Shown one piece after another: positions 28,039 to 36,323 of a stretch of 64,000 nucleotides of DNA. The stretch is from Planctomycetaceae bacterium (GTDB lineage Bacteria > Planctomycetota > Planctomycetia > Pirellulales > Lacipirellulaceae). A program made the position numbers and the translations under genes. Numbering within the stretch: position 1 is the stretch's first letter; the number at the start of each line of letters is the position of its first letter. The stretch lies in NCBI GenBank assembly GCA_002702655.1, contig PABB01000069.1, positions 62,001 through 126,000 of the forward strand, written 5' to 3'. Under the pieces are notes generated by a model that worked only from the letters and a program-made list of their open reading frames with translations, was not told the origin of the DNA and did no database searches.

Positions 28039-28626
28039 GTGGAAGTCATGACGCCCGTGTCCGTCGAACTGATCGAAATCGACGCTGCCGACTCCCACCC
28101 CGACCTCTTGCGTCAGGCGTGCGAGCTGCTGTGCGAGGTGTGGCCCAAGCCGGGCCGCACGCCCGAGTCGCGGCTGAGCACGTTTGCCGACGAGTTCGCG
28201 GCCTTTCAGCCCGACGCCCTCCGTCGCCCGCGATCGTGGGTCGCCGTGGAGCGGGGCCGAGTGATTGGCCACTCCGCCATCCTGCCTCGCGAGATCGACT
28301 TGGCGGGGACGTGCGCGGCGGTGGCCGGCCTGGCCCGCGTCTGCACGGCCCCCGATTGTCGCGGTCGCGGCCTGGGCGAGCTGCTGGTTCGCGCCGCCTG
28401 GCAACCGGTCGACAGCGGCGAGTTCGACTGCTCGCTGTTTCAGACGTCCCCGCCTGTGCGGTCCTTCTACGAGCGATTGGGCGCCGTGGTCGTTGAGAAT
28501 CGCATTATCAACTCGCTGGGCGAGGATTCGCAGGCCTGCCCGTTCTGGGACGAGGTGATCATGCGCTACCCGAGCCAGGGAGAGTGGCCCGGCGGGACGA
28601 TCGATTTGCTGGGGCCGGGATACTGA
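28039..28626 (+). CDS. GNAT-family N-acetyltransferase
   Basis: A 195-aa acetyl-CoA-dependent acyltransferase. The coenzyme-A-binding motif is RVCTAPDCRGRGLGELLVRA (Arg-x2-Gly-x-Gly), preceded by the core strand VAVERGRVIGHSAILPREI and followed by PPVRSFYERLGAVV. GTG 28039 has GGAGG 10 bases upstream. ATG 28048, three codons later, is an alternative with a weaker GGAAG. The C-terminal 40 residues resemble NodA/aminoglycoside-acetyltransferase-like GNATs, but this is not firm. Acceptor unknown. Repeat family A copy 2 follows it. Confidence 0.82.
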   Translation: MEVMTPVSVELIEIDAADSHPDLLRQACELLCEVWPKPGRTPESRLSTFADEFAAFQPDALRRPRSWVAVERGRVIGHSAILPREIDLAGTCAAVAGLARVCTAPDCRGRGLGELLVRAAWQPVDSGEFDCSLFQTSPPVRSFYERLGAVVVENRIINSLGEDSQACPFWDEVIMRYPSQGEWPGGTIDLLGPGY

Positions 28627-28654
28627 GGGCGTGGCACGTATGCCAAACGCGCTC

Positions 28655-28730
28655 GCGTGCCACGGCTCTGTGAGCCGTGTGCGGTGGAGAAGTCCGCGAT
28701 GGTTCGCACGGCTCACAGAGCCGTAGCACG
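28655..28730. repeat. Double-hairpin repeat, family A copy 2
   Basis: Left arm 28655-28679 (hairpin CACGGCTC-TGT-GAGCCGTG) and right arm 28707-28730 are inverted with one mismatch. The loop is TGT here instead of the TGC in copy 1, and the opposite arm carries the matching ACA. It lies between the convergent acetyltransferase and sigma-factor genes. Confidence 0.88.
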
Positions 28731-28748
28731 GTCTCACGCAGCTGCCGC

Positions 28749-29309
28749 TTAACCCAGCTGATGCGCGCCGCGTAGCTTCGCCCGCGCGCGGGTGAGTGCC
28801 GGGCCGATGCTGCCCAGGGGCATGTTCACCACCCGGCTGATTTCCTGGTAGGTGCGGCCTTCCAGGTGATACAGGCGGACAATGTCGGCGTCGGGGCCGT
28901 CGAGCTGCTCGAGCATGCGGTCGACCTGATCACGGTCGGTGATCCGCTGCTCGGCCGAGGCGGCGCCGTCGACGGCCTCCACGCCCTCGCCCGAGGCCTG
29001 TTCGTGTCGGCCTGCTAGCAGCCGCCGCACGATAATCCGCCGGGCGATCACGGTCAGATACGTCGCCAGGCTGCTGCTGCCGCGGAACCGGCGCAGGATC
29101 GCCATGTCGTTGTCGAGGATGGCCACGAACACCTCGCTGACCAGATCCTCGCGATCGGCGGCGGTGAGCATCAACGACCGGCTGCGGGCCGTGTGATTGA
29201 CCACGTGAATAACCAGCCCCGAGAAGCGGTCGACGAAATTCTCCCAGGCGCGCGGTTTGCGCGCCAGGCAGCTTTCCAGCAGAGTTTGGTCGATGTCCGA
29301 TAGCGCCAC
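28749..29309 (-). CDS. ECF-type sigma-70 factor
   Basis: A 186-aa RNA polymerase sigma factor. Region 2 is recognisable at DREDLVSEVFVAILDNDM and SSLATYLTVIARRIIVRRLL (core binding, -10 recognition). Region 4 is at LDGPDADIVRLYHLEGRTYQ and onward (helix-turn-helix, EISRVVNMPLGSIGPALTRA). Start: GTG 29309 with GGAG about 8 bases upstream. The frame remains open to 29624, but that part is Arg/Pro/Ala-rich and unlike any sigma N-terminus. No anti-sigma gene is adjacent. ECF factors without a neighbouring anti-sigma are common in planctomycetes. Target genes unknown. Confidence 0.88.
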   Translation of the reverse strand: MALSDIDQTLLESCLARKPRAWENFVDRFSGLVIHVVNHTARSRSLMLTAADREDLVSEVFVAILDNDMAILRRFRGSSSLATYLTVIARRIIVRRLLAGRHEQASGEGVEAVDGAASAEQRITDRDQVDRMLEQLDGPDADIVRLYHLEGRTYQEISRVVNMPLGSIGPALTRARAKLRGAHQLG

Positions 29310-29710
29310 GGCGGCTCCGTAGTAGGGCGCAGCGGGACCTGCGCAGCGGGGGCTCGCCCCTGCGAGCCGGGTCGGGTCCGCGAATTCGCCGCTCCTGGCC
29401 CGGCGGGCTGGAGCATGGGCGGCCCGCGCCGCTGGCTCGGCCGGGCAATCTCCGCGGCAGGCTCCCTCCCCGTAACATTTCAATTTTAGATAGCAGGTCG
29501 GGCAGGAGCAAGGCAACGCCGATCTGCCCCGGGCGGCTTGCCGGGAATCTCCACGGGTCGCGAAATTCCCCGAAAACCCCGTCAGGGTCAACACTTGCCC
29601 CCAATTCGCCGATACGGTTATCATCCCACGGAGATGGCGGTCGTACTCCCTAGCGCCGCAGCTTGGCTGCGGCCGCCTGGTCTTGTGAAATTCTTCAGGA
29701 GTGAATTGAT
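29310..29710. other. 401-base intergenic region between divergent sigma-factor and ferredoxin genes
   Basis: No gene seen. It contains G+C-rich palindromes around 29330-29380 (such as GGCTCGC-CCCT-GCGAGCC). Closer to the ferredoxin it has a possible promoter: TTGCCC at 29595-29600, 18 bases, then TATCAT at 29619-29624, followed by a leader of about 80 bases before the ferredoxin ATG. The promoter call is weak because planctomycete promoters are poorly defined. Confidence 0.4.
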
Positions 29711-29989
29711 ATGGCCCACGTTGTTTGCGAACCGTGCTTCGGCTGCAAATACACCGATTGCGTGGTCGTTTGTCCGGTGGAATGCTTCTACGAGGGCGAA
29801 CAGATCCTGTACATCCACCCGGACGAATGCATCGACTGCGAAGCCTGCGTGCCGGAATGTCCGGTCGAGGCGATCTTCCACGAGGACAACGTCCCCGAGG
29901 AATGGAACGGCTTCATCGAACTGAACGCCGAGATGGCGCCGCAGTGCCCGGTGATCACCGAAAAGAAAGAGCCGCTGGCCGACCAGTAA
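29711..29989 (+). CDS. fdxA: 7Fe ferredoxin (FdxA type)
   Basis: A 92-aa soluble electron carrier with one 3Fe-4S and one 4Fe-4S cluster expected. The cysteine pattern is that of Fdx[21 protein letters not shown] in the first half and [15 protein letters not shown] in the second, with the conserved [14 protein letters not shown] between. The short C-terminal helix region [17 protein letters not shown] also matches. AGGAG lies 9 bases before the ATG. A strong intrinsic terminator follows at 30069, so the gene seems monocistronic. Redox partners cannot be inferred. Confidence 0.95.
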   Translation: MAHVVCEPCFGCKYTDCVVVCPVECFYEGEQILYIHPDECIDCEACVPECPVEAIFHEDNVPEEWNGFIELNAEMAPQCPVITEKKEPLADQ

Positions 29990-30008
29990 GGTCGCCGCGG
30001 GCGACAAC

Positions 30009-30048
30009 GGAACCGTGAGTTGCTCATTGGAACCGTGATTCGCTCATT
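30009..30048 (+). repeat. Two 20-base tandem repeats after fdxA
   Basis: GGAACCGTGAGTTGCTCATT (30009-30028) is followed at once by GGAACCGTGATTCGCTCATT (30029-30048); they differ at two positions. They sit between the fdxA stop and its terminator and so would be transcribed. No function is evident. Confidence 0.8.
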
Positions 30049-30068
30049 GGACAATCAGAGTACATCGC

Positions 30069-30104
30069 CAGCCGTCGGTCGCATTGCGACCGGCGGCTGT
30101 TTTC
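30069..30104 (+). terminator. Intrinsic terminator of fdxA
   Basis: A 14-base stem (CAGCCGTCGGTCGC, loop ATT, GCGACCGGCGGCTG; one G-U pair) at 30069-30099 is followed by TTTTCGTTT. It lies 80 bases after the fdxA stop. Confidence 0.85.
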
Positions 30105-30335
30105 GTTTCCGCGCTGCGAGTGCCGGGGCGCCACGAACGGCCGGGCGATGGCGCCGGTTGTGACGATTGCGCCGCTCAGGGCGCCCCGACTTTCTGCCGG
30201 TCCGCGTGGCGGTCCGCCACAGTCGCCCAGTTTCTTTGACATAGGCTTGTCTAGCAGACCGGCGGGCGGCCTTTGCGCCCGCGCAACCTCGTAACTCGCG
30301 TGGTTTGCCGCACGCACCTGCAGGGCACCGAATCC

Positions 30336-30749
30336 ATGTTCGCCTCGCCGAGACGACATCGCCAACACGACCGCCGCGCCTTGGCCGTAGCCGAACTGGC
30401 CGTTTGTTTGCCGTTGCTGACGCTCATCGTGTTCGGGTCGATTCAGGCGTGCAACCTGATCTACCTGCGACACGGGCTGATCACGGCCGCCTACGAAGGC
30501 ACGCTCGAGTTGGCCAAACCCGACGCCTCGAACTCCTCGATTTACGCGCGAGCCCAACAGGTGCTCGACGCGCGGGGCATCACGGACACCACGCTGAAGG
30601 TGCTGCCCAACGGCACCGACGCCAGCAACAGCAATCGCGGCACTCCGCTCACCATTCGCGTTCGCGCCGACGTGGCGCCGAACATGCCCCTTGCGGGATG
30701 GTTCCCCCTGCCCAACCGGGTTGAAGTCAGCCTGGTCGGCACGCGCTAA
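30336..30749 (+). CDS. TadE-like pseudopilin, first of two
   Basis: A 137-aa protein with one N-terminal membrane helix preceded by basic residues: RRALAVAELAVCLPLLTLIV. The glutamate inside the hydrophobic segment (AVAE) is characteristic of TadE-like pseudopilins. The rest is a small exported domain of unknown structure. I chose ATG 30336, which places the basic-hydrophobic signal close to the start, over the ATG-less extension to 30273. It heads a three-gene operon with the vWA protein (15 bases downstream) and a second TadE-like gene. Such clusters belong to tight-adherence (Flp/Tad) pilus systems. The motor and secretin genes are not in the window. Confidence 0.8.
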   Translation: MFASPRRHRQHDRRALAVAELAVCLPLLTLIVFGSIQACNLIYLRHGLITAAYEGTLELAKPDASNSSIYARAQQVLDARGITDTTLKVLPNGTDASNSNRGTPLTIRVRADVAPNMPLAGWFPLPNRVEVSLVGTR

Positions 30750-30764
30750 CAGGCGACTCTTTTC

Positions 30765-31907
30765 ATGCGAATTCGAAATCGACGCCAGCATCGCCGCGGG
30801 GCGATGCTCATGCTGATCGCGCTGCTGCTGCCGGTCGTGCTGCTGTTTGTCGGGTTCTCGGTGGACCTGGCCTACATGCAGACGACGCGGCTGGAATTGC
30901 GCGCTGCGGCCGACGTCGCGGCCAGAGCAGGCGCGACGGCTCTGTCGCAAACCGACAACTCGACCTTCGCCGTCCGCACGGCAAAGCAAATCGCCCGCCA
31001 GAATTTCGTCGCGGGCGACCGCCTGCTGTTGCGCGATTCGGATATCGAAGTTGGCCGGTCCACGGTGCAGGCCGACGGCAAATGGGCGTTCACGCCCGGC
31101 GGCTCGCCGCCCAACGCCGTGCGCGTCACCGCGCCGCGGACCGCCGCCTCGCGCGGCGGGACCGTGCCGCTGTTCTTCGGTTCGCTGATCGGGCGCGCCG
31201 ACTTCGATCCGGTGCAAGCCGCCACCGCCAGCTTCATCAACTACGACATCTGTCTGGTGTTGGACCGTTCCACGTCGATGAAACTGAACGTGACCGGCGA
31301 ATCAGGCGGCATGTACACGAACGATCCGCGGTTTTGCGCGCCGGCGACCGCAACCAGCAGGTGGATGGCGCTCGACGAAGCCGTGCAGGTCTTTCTGGAC
31401 GAATTGAACAACAGCGTTGCTGACGAACAGGTCGCGCTGGCCACTTACAGCAGCGCTCTCACCGGGCGCTACGCTTCGCTGTGCGGCGCCTCGGGCAACG
31501 CCAGTTCGCTGGACGCCGATCTGCACACCGACTTGTCGCGGATTTCCAGCGCGATGAACACCCTGTCCACGACGGTGTGGAACGGGAACACGTTCATCGA
31601 ATCGGGAATGCTGCAGGGCTTGGCGGCCCTGCAGGACGCCCGCTACGCGCGGAACACGGCCACCAAGGTCATGATCGTGTTGACCGATGGCAATGAAAAC
31701 GTCGGCAGCGCGGTCGCCGCCGCCAATACGATTTCGGCGGCGGGAGTGGTGATCCACACTATCACCTTCAGCGACGAAGCCAATCAGGCGCTTATGCAGA
31801 GCGTCGCCAGCATCGGCAACGGGCAACACTATCACGCGAACACCGCCGCCCAGCTCCGCAACGTGTTCAAAGAATTGGCGGCTGTTGCCACCGGACTCAC
31901 TCAATAG
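30765..31907 (+). CDS. TadG-like protein with von Willebrand A domain
   Basis: A 380-aa envelope protein. The N-terminus RRGAMLMLIALLLPVVLLFV is a TadG/TadE-type anchor, followed by LAYMQTTRLELRAAADVAAR, the helix typical of Flp-associated TadG proteins. A vWA domain begins near residue 160 with the metal-site motif DRSTS (D167), a form of Asp-x-Ser-x-Ser. Later come FIESGMLQGLAAL and MIVLTDGNENVGSA (the Thr-Asp-Gly turn). vWA domains mediate protein-protein adhesion through a bound divalent ion. TadG/vWA fusions are common in planctomycetes. Middle gene of the 30336-32486 operon. Confidence 0.88.
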   Translation: MRIRNRRQHRRGAMLMLIALLLPVVLLFVGFSVDLAYMQTTRLELRAAADVAARAGATALSQTDNSTFAVRTAKQIARQNFVAGDRLLLRDSDIEVGRSTVQADGKWAFTPGGSPPNAVRVTAPRTAASRGGTVPLFFGSLIGRADFDPVQAATASFINYDICLVLDRSTSMKLNVTGESGGMYTNDPRFCAPATATSRWMALDEAVQVFLDELNNSVADEQVALATYSSALTGRYASLCGASGNASSLDADLHTDLSRISSAMNTLSTTVWNGNTFIESGMLQGLAALQDARYARNTATKVMIVLTDGNENVGSAVAAANTISAAGVVIHTITFSDEANQALMQSVASIGNGQHYHANTAAQLRNVFKELAAVATGLTQ

Positions 31908-31970
31908 TGCCCAAGTAGCCCGCCCCGCCGCCCCTCCCTTGTCACTTTTCCGCTCCGTCGAGAATTCAGC

Positions 31971-32486
31971 ATGATCGCAGCTACCCCCCGTCTACGAACC
32001 CGCCGGGCCACGCGCCGCGGGACGTCCACCGTGGAATTTGCCCTGACGGCGCCCATTTTGTTCGTGCTGGTGTTTGGCGCCATCGAGTTCAGCCGGGCGA
32101 ACATGTTGGTGCATACCACGTCGATCGCCGCCACTGAGGCGGCGCGGGCCGGGATTATCCCTGGCGCGACCGCGGCGGAGGTGGAGGCGACCGGCCGGGC
32201 TCAATTGCAGGCCGCAGGCATTCGCGAGGCGACGCTCACCGTCGACCCGCCGGAAATCCTGTCCTCGACCGAGCAGGTCACCGTGACCGTCGACGTGCCG
32301 GTCAACATGAACAACGGTTACATCATTCCGCGCGTCTTTTTGGGCCGGCAGGTACACAAATCGGTCACGCTGCAGCGCGAAGGCAAGAACACCAGCGCCG
32401 CCAACGAGTCCGTCGGCTCCGACGGCGTCCAGGGATCGCAATCCGGTTCCTACGACGGACTGGTGAATCCCAATTCCGGTTCGTAA
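31971..32486 (+). CDS. TadE-like pseudopilin, second of two
   Basis: A 171-aa protein with RRGTSTVEFALTAPILFVLVF, the classical TadE signature (basic residues, then Thr-Val-Glu-Phe-Ala-Leu and a hydrophobic helix). It continues FGAIEFSRANMLVHTTSIAA. The remainder is a small exported beta-rich domain, with a Ser/Gly-rich tail that includes DGVQGSQSGSYDG. It closes the three-gene operon and is followed 28 bases later by a strong terminator. It is more canonical than the first TadE-like protein. Confidence 0.88.
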   Translation: MIAATPRLRTRRATRRGTSTVEFALTAPILFVLVFGAIEFSRANMLVHTTSIAATEAARAGIIPGATAAEVEATGRAQLQAAGIREATLTVDPPEILSSTEQVTVTVDVPVNMNNGYIIPRVFLGRQVHKSVTLQREGKNTSAANESVGSDGVQGSQSGSYDGLVNPNSGS

Positions 32487-32514
32487 GCCGCCGGCCCTCA
32501 ACGCCAGAAAACGC

Positions 32515-32553
32515 GGGGCGCCCAATTCAGCAGAATTGGGCGCCCCGTTTTTC
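32515..32553 (+). terminator. Strong intrinsic terminator of the TadE/TadG operon
   Basis: GGGGCGCCCAATTC (32515-32528), loop AGCA, GAATTGGGCGCCCC (32533-32546) is a perfect 14-base stem followed by G and TTTTT. On the other strand the convergent HNH gene could use the same hairpin, though the A-run there is weaker (TTTTCT-type sequence upstream). Confidence 0.93.
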
Positions 32554-32595
32554 ATTGGCACCGAGTGAGAGCCTGTGGCAGGCGCGACCTGCAAC

Positions 32596-33237
32596 TTAGC
32601 GCAGATCGACCGACCAGTACGCCGCGTCGAGAAAAGTCTTCCAACTGGCGTACTTCGGGTTGCCCAGCTTCACCGCCAGCAGCGGGCTGCGCTTCGGCTT
32701 GACCGGCGGGCGGATCAGCTTCATGCCGGCCTGCTGCGGCGTGCGGCCGCCCTTGCGGACGTTGCACTTCACGCAGGCGCAGACCAAGTTCTCCCAACTC
32801 GCCTCGCCGCCGCGGCAGGTGGGCTTCACGTGGTCCAGGCTCAGCTCGCTGGTGGGAAAGTGCAGGCCGCAATACTGACACTGGTTGGCGTCGCGGGCAA
32901 AGATGTTGCGCCGATTCAGCCGCACCCGTTGGCGCGGCACGCGGTCGTAGTGCAACAGCCGCATCACCCGCGGCACGCACAGGTCGAAGTTGACGCTGCG
33001 AATCCAATCCTCGTCGGGTTCCCGCTCGCCAAGCTGGGCGCGCAACTCGCTAATCTCCCGCCACGACTGAAAGTCGTAGTTCAGGTACTGCCCGTCCTCG
33101 ATGTGGATGACCTCGGCCAGCCGATTGATCAGCAAGCAGAACGCACGTCGCACGTTGACCACATGCACGGCCATGTATTGTCGGTTGAGCACCAGCACGC
33201 TGGCGCTCAGTGCACTGCTTGGGTCGGCTGTCGACAT
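32596..33237 (-). CDS. HNH endonuclease-domain protein
   Basis: A 213-aa protein. The N-terminal half (VLVLNRQYMAVHVVNVRRAF) is typical of the bacterial HNH group once annotated as restriction-like or RE-associated. The C-terminal half holds the nuclease: zinc cysteines CQYC, then LDHVKPTCRGGEASWENLV (Asp-His of the beta-beta-alpha-metal fold and the Asn) and CVKC, the second zinc pair. These proteins are widespread, single-gene and of unknown physiological role. It is not beside any methylase or phage gene here. Start ATG 33237. Confidence 0.9.
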   Translation of the reverse strand: MSTADPSSALSASVLVLNRQYMAVHVVNVRRAFCLLINRLAEVIHIEDGQYLNYDFQSWREISELRAQLGEREPDEDWIRSVNFDLCVPRVMRLLHYDRVPRQRVRLNRRNIFARDANQCQYCGLHFPTSELSLDHVKPTCRGGEASWENLVCACVKCNVRKGGRTPQQAGMKLIRPPVKPKRSPLLAVKLGNPKYASWKTFLDAAYWSVDLR

Positions 33238-33771
33238 GGACTGTCTTCCTCAAATCATGAGTGGGAGTCGGCGGCGAGGTTCCGTGGCGGCGGCGGTTTC
33301 CGTGGTCCAGGGGCGTGAAATCGCGATCCGTTGTCTGCCGCGCGCTGCGCGCCGCCTGCGGAATTTAACAGGCAAGCGTTGCGAACCGATGAAGTTCGGC
33401 AGCGTCGCGGGGACCAGCGGCCCGCAAATCTTGCTCCATTCTAAGCGGATTTCGCGCCGCAAGCCAATTTCAACGGCGAAATGGCGCCAGGCGATGTGCG
33501 CCCGCCGGCCATGGCGTCGTCCACTCAGACAGTCGCCCCGCGCGGCGGTTCGCGCGACATCGCGATTCGGCCGCCGGGGGCACGCGATTTGCGGAGTGCG
33601 TCGCGATCGCGTCCCGACGGCGCCGCGTGGAATTGCGGCCCGTTTGTTCCGTCGGGTTTCCCTTGCGAGCGGACAAGTCGCGTCGGTAGGATGGATCACA
33701 GTCACTCCGTCCAGCGCACGCACTGCGCCGCGCAGCGCTTGCCGAGACGGCGCACACCAGGGGCTTCATTG
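33238..33771. other. 534-base region without a supported gene
   Basis: Upstream of both the HNH gene (minus) and a small plus-strand gene. Open frames here (for example 33250-33723 minus) are Arg-rich and look like by-products of high G+C. The region is rich in GCG-type words and has no clear hairpin. It probably carries promoters for the two divergent genes. Confidence 0.45.
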
Positions 33772-34074
33772 ATGATCCATTACACCTGCGACGGATGCGG
33801 ACGAACAATCGACTCTTGCAACGAAATGCGCCACGTGGTGCGCGTCGAGGTCTACGCCGCACTGGATCCCAGCGAGGATGAACTCGACGACGACCGCGAT
33901 CATCTGCAGGAAATTCAGGACCTGCTGGAACGGCTGGATGACGACGAGGATTCGCTGGGGCAAGAGGTGTATCATCAGCAGCGCTATGACCTGTGCGGCG
34001 AGTGCCGACGGCGCTACGTGAAGAACCCGCTGGGCCGACTCGCGCCCGAGCACTTCGGGTTCAGCCAGAATTAG
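33772..34074 (+). CDS. Small acidic protein with two CxxC pairs
   Basis: A 100-aa protein starting MIHYTCDGCGRTIDS, with CDGC near the start and CGEC near residue 80, so a zinc ribbon made of two knuckles is likely. Between them lies a strongly acidic helical stretch (DPSEDELDDDRDHLQEIQDL). I chose ATG 33772; the open frame extends upstream to 33481 but with Arg/Ser-rich sequence that looks non-coding. Proteins of this shape are found in planctomycetes without known function. Adaptor or regulatory roles are possible, but nothing here shows which. Not DNA-binding in any way I recognise. Confidence 0.72.
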   Translation: MIHYTCDGCGRTIDSCNEMRHVVRVEVYAALDPSEDELDDDRDHLQEIQDLLERLDDDEDSLGQEVYHQQRYDLCGECRRRYVKNPLGRLAPEHFGFSQN

Positions 34075-34164
34075 CGCAATTCGCGCCGCCTGGCTCTTGT
34101 TGTCTGCCATGTGGCCCTGACCGCCGGGGCGTGCGGCGCAGCTCCAGCCCCGTTAGCCTGACTG

Positions 34165-35646
34165 TTGCCCGAGAACGACTTGCCCGCTGCCGTGCCGCCG
34201 CCCGTTCGCGTTGCCGTGGTTGGCGGCGGCATCTCCGGATTGGCCGCTGCGCACCGGCTACACGCGCTGTTTCCAACGGCGGAGCTGCGCGTCTACGAGC
34301 GCCGCGAGCGCGTCGGCGGGCCGCTCGACACGCTGCACCAAGACGGCTGGCTGATCGAACGGGGCGCCGATAGCTTCACCACCAAGCTGCCTGGCGCCGT
34401 GCAGCTGTGCCGCGAGTTGGGCATCGCCGAGGAAATCATCGGCACCAACGAGCAACATCGCCGCGCGCTGGTCGCCCGCGGCCCGCGGCTGCAGCCGACG
34501 CCCGCGGGATTCGTGCTGATGCGAGCCAACAGCGTGGCGGGCGTGCTGCGGTCGCCCGTGCTGTCGTTGCGCGGGAAACTGCGATTGCTCGCCGAACCGT
34601 TTGTGCGGCGCGCAGCCGGCATCGAGCAACCGCAGTACGACGAGAGCGTTGCCAGCTTCGCCACGCGGCGGTTGGGTCGCGAAGCGTTTGAGCGGTTGGT
34701 GCAGCCCTTGTTGGCGGGCATTTACGTGGCGGATGCCGAGCGGCTCAGCCTGGCGGGCACCATGCCAGAGTTCCTGCAAGCCGAGCGGGAGCACGGCAGC
34801 CTGACGCGGTCGTTGTGGCGCGGCTCACAGGCCGCCCCGTCGCCGCAGCAGCAGGCCGAGAACATGTCCCGGGGCGCCCGCTACGGCGTGTTCGTTTCGC
34901 TACGCGGCGGCGTGGGTCAACTAGTTCAGTCGCTGCTGGATGCCTTGCCTGTCGGAACGGTCGAAACTGGCGCCGAGGTGCAGCAGGTTGCTCGCACTGA
35001 CGAGGGCCGTTGGACGCTGACCGTCGCCGGAGCGGCCGGTACGCGCGCCGAGCACTTCGACGCACTGGTCATGGCGACCCCCGCGCCGCGCGCCGCCGCA
35101 CTGCTTGCCGATGTCGATACCGAATTGGCCGGACGGCTCGCGCGGATTCGCTGCGCCAGCAGCGCGGTGATTGGCTTGGTCTGTCGCCGCGAGCAGATTG
35201 AACACCCGCTGGACGGATTTGGGTTCGTCGTGCCGGCGATCGAGGGCCGCGACCTGGTGGCCGGCAGTTTTGCCAGCGTGAAATACCCGGGCCGCGTGCC
35301 GGACGACATAGTGCACCTGCGGGCGTTCGTGGGCGGTGCGCTGCGGCCCGAACTGACTGATCTGCCCGACGCCGAGTTGGTCCAGCTCGCCAGGCGCGAA
35401 TTCGGCGAACTGCTGGGGCTGCGCGGCGAGCCCGTGTGGTCCGACGTGGCGCGCTGGCACGAGTCGATGCCGCAGTACGATGTGGGCCACGTGCCGTTGG
35501 TCGACGGGCTGATGGCCCGTGCCGCGCAGTTGCCCCGTTTCGCCCTGGCGGGTAATTCCTATCGTGGCGTGGGCATCCCGCAGTGCATCGCCGGCGGACG
35601 GAACGCGGCCGAGAGCGTGGCGGCTCAGTTGAACGATCGGCAATAG
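34165..35646 (+). CDS. hemY: Protoporphyrinogen/coproporphyrinogen oxidase
   Basis: FAD-dependent oxidase of the late haem pathway. The dinucleotide-binding motif is VAVVGGGISGLAAAHRLHAL. Other conserved parts are YERRERVGGPLDTLHQDGW and ERGADSFTTKLPGAVQLCRE, with the family end PRFALAGNSYRGVGIPQCIA followed by GGRNAAESV. Length 493 aa is slightly above the usual 450-480. Start is uncertain: TTG 34165 gives a Pro-rich extension, GTG 34192 lies closer to the FAD motif, and neither has a good ribosome site. Sequence alone does not tell protoporphyrinogen from coproporphyrinogen III as substrate. No other haem gene is in the window. Confidence 0.9.
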   Translation: MPENDLPAAVPPPVRVAVVGGGISGLAAAHRLHALFPTAELRVYERRERVGGPLDTLHQDGWLIERGADSFTTKLPGAVQLCRELGIAEEIIGTNEQHRRALVARGPRLQPTPAGFVLMRANSVAGVLRSPVLSLRGKLRLLAEPFVRRAAGIEQPQYDESVASFATRRLGREAFERLVQPLLAGIYVADAERLSLAGTMPEFLQAEREHGSLTRSLWRGSQAAPSPQQQAENMSRGARYGVFVSLRGGVGQLVQSLLDALPVGTVETGAEVQQVARTDEGRWTLTVAGAAGTRAEHFDALVMATPAPRAAALLADVDTELAGRLARIRCASSAVIGLVCRREQIEHPLDGFGFVVPAIEGRDLVAGSFASVKYPGRVPDDIVHLRAFVGGALRPELTDLPDAELVQLARREFGELLGLRGEPVWSDVARWHESMPQYDVGHVPLVDGLMARAAQLPRFALAGNSYRGVGIPQCIAGGRNAAESVAAQLNDRQ

Positions 35647-35665
35647 AGAGAGATCGCCGCGGGCG

Positions 35666-36148
35666 CTAATCCGCGGCCACCAAGTCAGCGCCGTTCCACC
35701 GCAGTTGGATGCTCTCGGCGCCGGCCGTGAAGAAGCTCGGCCAGTTCGACGCCAGCCCGACGTCGTCTTGCCCCGGCTCGCCGGCGACGGCCAGCAGATC
35801 CGCGTGCAGCTGCGGATCGTCGGCCAGGGCCTGCCGCAGCGCGTCGGCGGCCGGCGAATCCCCGAGCACGCGGATGGACTCCCCCTTGCGATCGATCTCC
35901 ACGCGAATGTCGCTGGCATCGCTGCCAAAGGGCGCCAACACGTCGGCCAGCTTTTCTCGAATGCGGTCCTGGGGCGACGCTTCGCGGTCATCCGCGCACG
36001 TGTTGCAGGAGCCTGGATCGCCCGATCCCTGCAGCGCGCGATCTAGCGTGGCCGCAAAGGCATCGGCGCCCGTCGCGGCGGCCCGGCCGAGCGAGTGCAC
36101 GGCGTTGGCGGCGATGGGCGCAGCGAGAGTGGCGAGCCACGGTTGCAT
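35666..36148 (-). CDS. Hypothetical protein
   Basis: A 160-aa protein I do not recognise. It begins MQPWLATLAAPIAANAVHSLG, an amphipathic helix, then has a linker with DPGSCNTCADD (two cysteines), a compact domain around DIRVEIDRKGESIRVLGD that could be an alpha/beta fold, and ends in SIQLRWNGADLVAAD. ATG 36148 is preferred; the frame continues to 36250. It converges with the porphyrinogen oxidase gene, 20 bases apart, and lies downstream of the SHD1 gene in the same orientation. The regular turn pattern suggests a real gene. Confidence 0.62.
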   Translation of the reverse strand: MQPWLATLAAPIAANAVHSLGRAAATGADAFAATLDRALQGSGDPGSCNTCADDREASPQDRIREKLADVLAPFGSDASDIRVEIDRKGESIRVLGDSPAADALRQALADDPQLHADLLAVAGEPGQDDVGLASNWPSFFTAGAESIQLRWNGADLVAAD

Positions 36149-36323
36149 CAAACGATCCGAGAAGAAACAGCAGGACGAGCGGCGACCGCGCACAGTCAGC
36201 GCAGCCACATCGGTGGTGATCGGCTCGCGCCTGGGGCGTTGCTCAGCCAATCGCGCCGCTTTTCCTGGAAAGCCCGCCCGTCGCTGCTGGCGCCGCTGGC
36301 AACTGGTGCTGTCGCCCGCCCGC

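Noticed and set aside
30190-30230. Another family E hairpin (GGTCCGCGTGGCGGTCCG)
   Set aside because: The halves are not complementary in the required way (GGTCCGC against GCGGTCC), so this is at most a worn remnant.
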